DNA from: Allobosea sp. Root483D1
Lineage (GTDB): Bacteria; Pseudomonadota; Alphaproteobacteria; Rhizobiales; Beijerinckiaceae
Length of the DNA: 64,000 nt
Direction: 5' to 3'
Assembly: GCF_001429505.1 (NCBI RefSeq)
Contig: NZ_LMJW01000020.1
Coordinates: 530,975-594,974 of the forward strand
The notes under the pieces are model-generated. The model did no database searches, was not told where the DNA came from, and worked only from the letters and a program-made list of their open reading frames with translations. A program made the translations under genes and the position numbers. Positions 63,390 to 64,000 of this stretch are shown piece by piece. Position 1 is the stretch's first letter, and each line of letters opens with the position of its first letter.

Positions 63390-64000
63390 TCAAGCCGCGT
63401 CCGCCCCGTCGGAGGCGTCCTCGCCGTCGATCAGCCCGTAATCCTTGAGCTTGCGGTAGAGCGTCGAGCGTCCGATGCCGAGCTTGCGCGAGATCTCGGA
63501 CATGTGGCCGCGATAATGGGCCAGCGCGAACCGGATGATCTCGCGCTCCAGCTCGTCGAGCGTGCGCATGTCGGAGCCGGCGACGAGGTCGAGCGCATTG
63601 GGATCGCGCACCGGAACCTGGATGACGCGCGGCGGCGCCTCGCCGCGCGGTTCGCTAGCGATCGAGGCTGGCGCCGGCGGGATCCGCACGTCGAATCCGT
63701 CCATCTGGGCGGCGATCTGCGGGAACTCGGCGACGGTGAGCTCGTCGCCATCGGAGAGCACGACGGCGCGGAACATCGCGTTCTCGAGCTGGCGGACATT
63801 GCCCGGCCAATCATAGTCGGCGAGCAGGCCGAGCGCCTCGGCGCTGATCCCACGGAGCTTGCGGCCCTCTTCGGCAGCGAAGCGGGCAAGGAAGCCGCGG
63901 GCGAGGTCGGCGACATCCTCGCGGCGCCGGCGCAGCGGCGGCAGGGTGATCGGGAAGACGTTGAGCCGGTAATAGAGGTCCTCGCGGAACTCGCCGCGCT
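63390..64000 (-). CDS. Sigma-54-dependent transcriptional activator, C-terminal part
   Basis: The gene runs off the right edge; about 203 codons are visible. They hold the end of the AAA+ domain (FREDLYYRLNVFPITLPPLR, the sensor region DYDWPGNVRQLENAMFRAVV) and a Fis-type HTH (LAHYRGHMSEISRKLGIGRS followed by TLYRKLKDYGL). It needs sigma-54 promoters to act. Whether an N-terminal receiver domain exists cannot be seen. The neighbouring cell-wall genes are possible but unproven targets. Confidence 0.93.
   Translation of the reverse strand, partial: RGEFREDLYYRLNVFPITLPPLRRRREDVADLARGFLARFAAEEGRKLRGISAEALGLLADYDWPGNVRQLENAMFRAVVLSDGDELTVAEFPQIAAQMDGFDVRIPPAPASIASEPRGEAPPRVIQVPVRDPNALDLVAGSDMRTLDELEREIIRFALAHYRGHMSEISRKLGIGRSTLYRKLKDYGLIDGEDASDGADAA

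Overview
The window is GC-rich chromosomal DNA, almost certainly from an alphaproteobacterium of the order Hyphomicrobiales (Rhizobiales). A Bosea- or Methylobacterium-like genome would fit, but the genus is inference. The evidence is the sucCD-sucA-sucB-lpd gene order, a zinc-site-free ribosomal protein L36, a GapR (DUF2312) protein, a PcaQ-type regulator with its cognate operator, and two families of intergenic palindromic repeats of the kind scattered through these genomes. No phage, transposase, CRISPR array, rRNA or tRNA gene was seen.

Layout. 1-8 kb: TCA-cycle operon sucC(end)-sucD-sucA-sucB-MAPEG-VOC-lpd, with two unusual small genes inside. 8-14 kb: folD, a three-gene operon (cytosine-deaminase-like amidohydrolase, FAD oxidase, flavodoxin-fold quinone reductase), a MarR regulator and an EamA exporter. 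14-32 kb: a large sugar-acid or hydroxyacid locus. It holds two 3-hydroxyisobutyrate-dehydrogenase-family enzymes, a LacI regulator, a complete carbohydrate ABC importer, a GntR/FCD regulator, a D-2-hydroxyacid dehydrogenase, two tandem D-erythronate-dehydrogenase-like genes, an SDR dehydrogenase, a tightly overlapped four-gene unit and an IlvD/Edd sugar-acid dehydratase. 32-38 kb: aminotransferase, NIPSNAP protein, MFS carrier, DUF533 protein, rpmJ, a TPR lipoprotein-like or periplasmic protein, and a MbcA/ParS-type antitoxin with a RES toxin. 38.8-41.8 kb: a frameshifted subtilisin-type autotransporter followed by a stray copy of the RES toxin tail. 42-49.6 kb: LuxR regulator, pncB, glycerate kinase-DUF1036-pyk operon, N-formylglutamate amidohydrolase, gapR. 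49.7-53.5 kb: pcaQ divergent from pcaF-pcaI-pcaJ (end of the beta-ketoadipate pathway). 53.5-56.6 kb: pntAB transhydrogenase. 56.9-59.3 kb: nitroreductase, LysR regulator and glutathione transferase. 59.4-64 kb: cell-wall genes (DUF882/M15-type peptidase, L,D-transpeptidase) and the C-terminal part of a sigma-54 activator.

How the parts fit. The 14-32 kb locus imports a carbohydrate or sugar acid and oxidises and dehydrates it. Its hydroxyacid reductases could feed glycerate into the glycerate kinase and pyruvate kinase operon at 45-48 kb. The pca genes yield succinyl-CoA and acetyl-CoA, which enter the TCA cycle encoded at the left edge. The sugar-acid locus lacks the kinase and aldolase that normally accompany D-erythronate dehydrogenase, so its exact pathway is open and is the best candidate here for something undescribed. 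The RES toxin-antitoxin / broken autotransporter region is the clearest sign of genome rearrangement.
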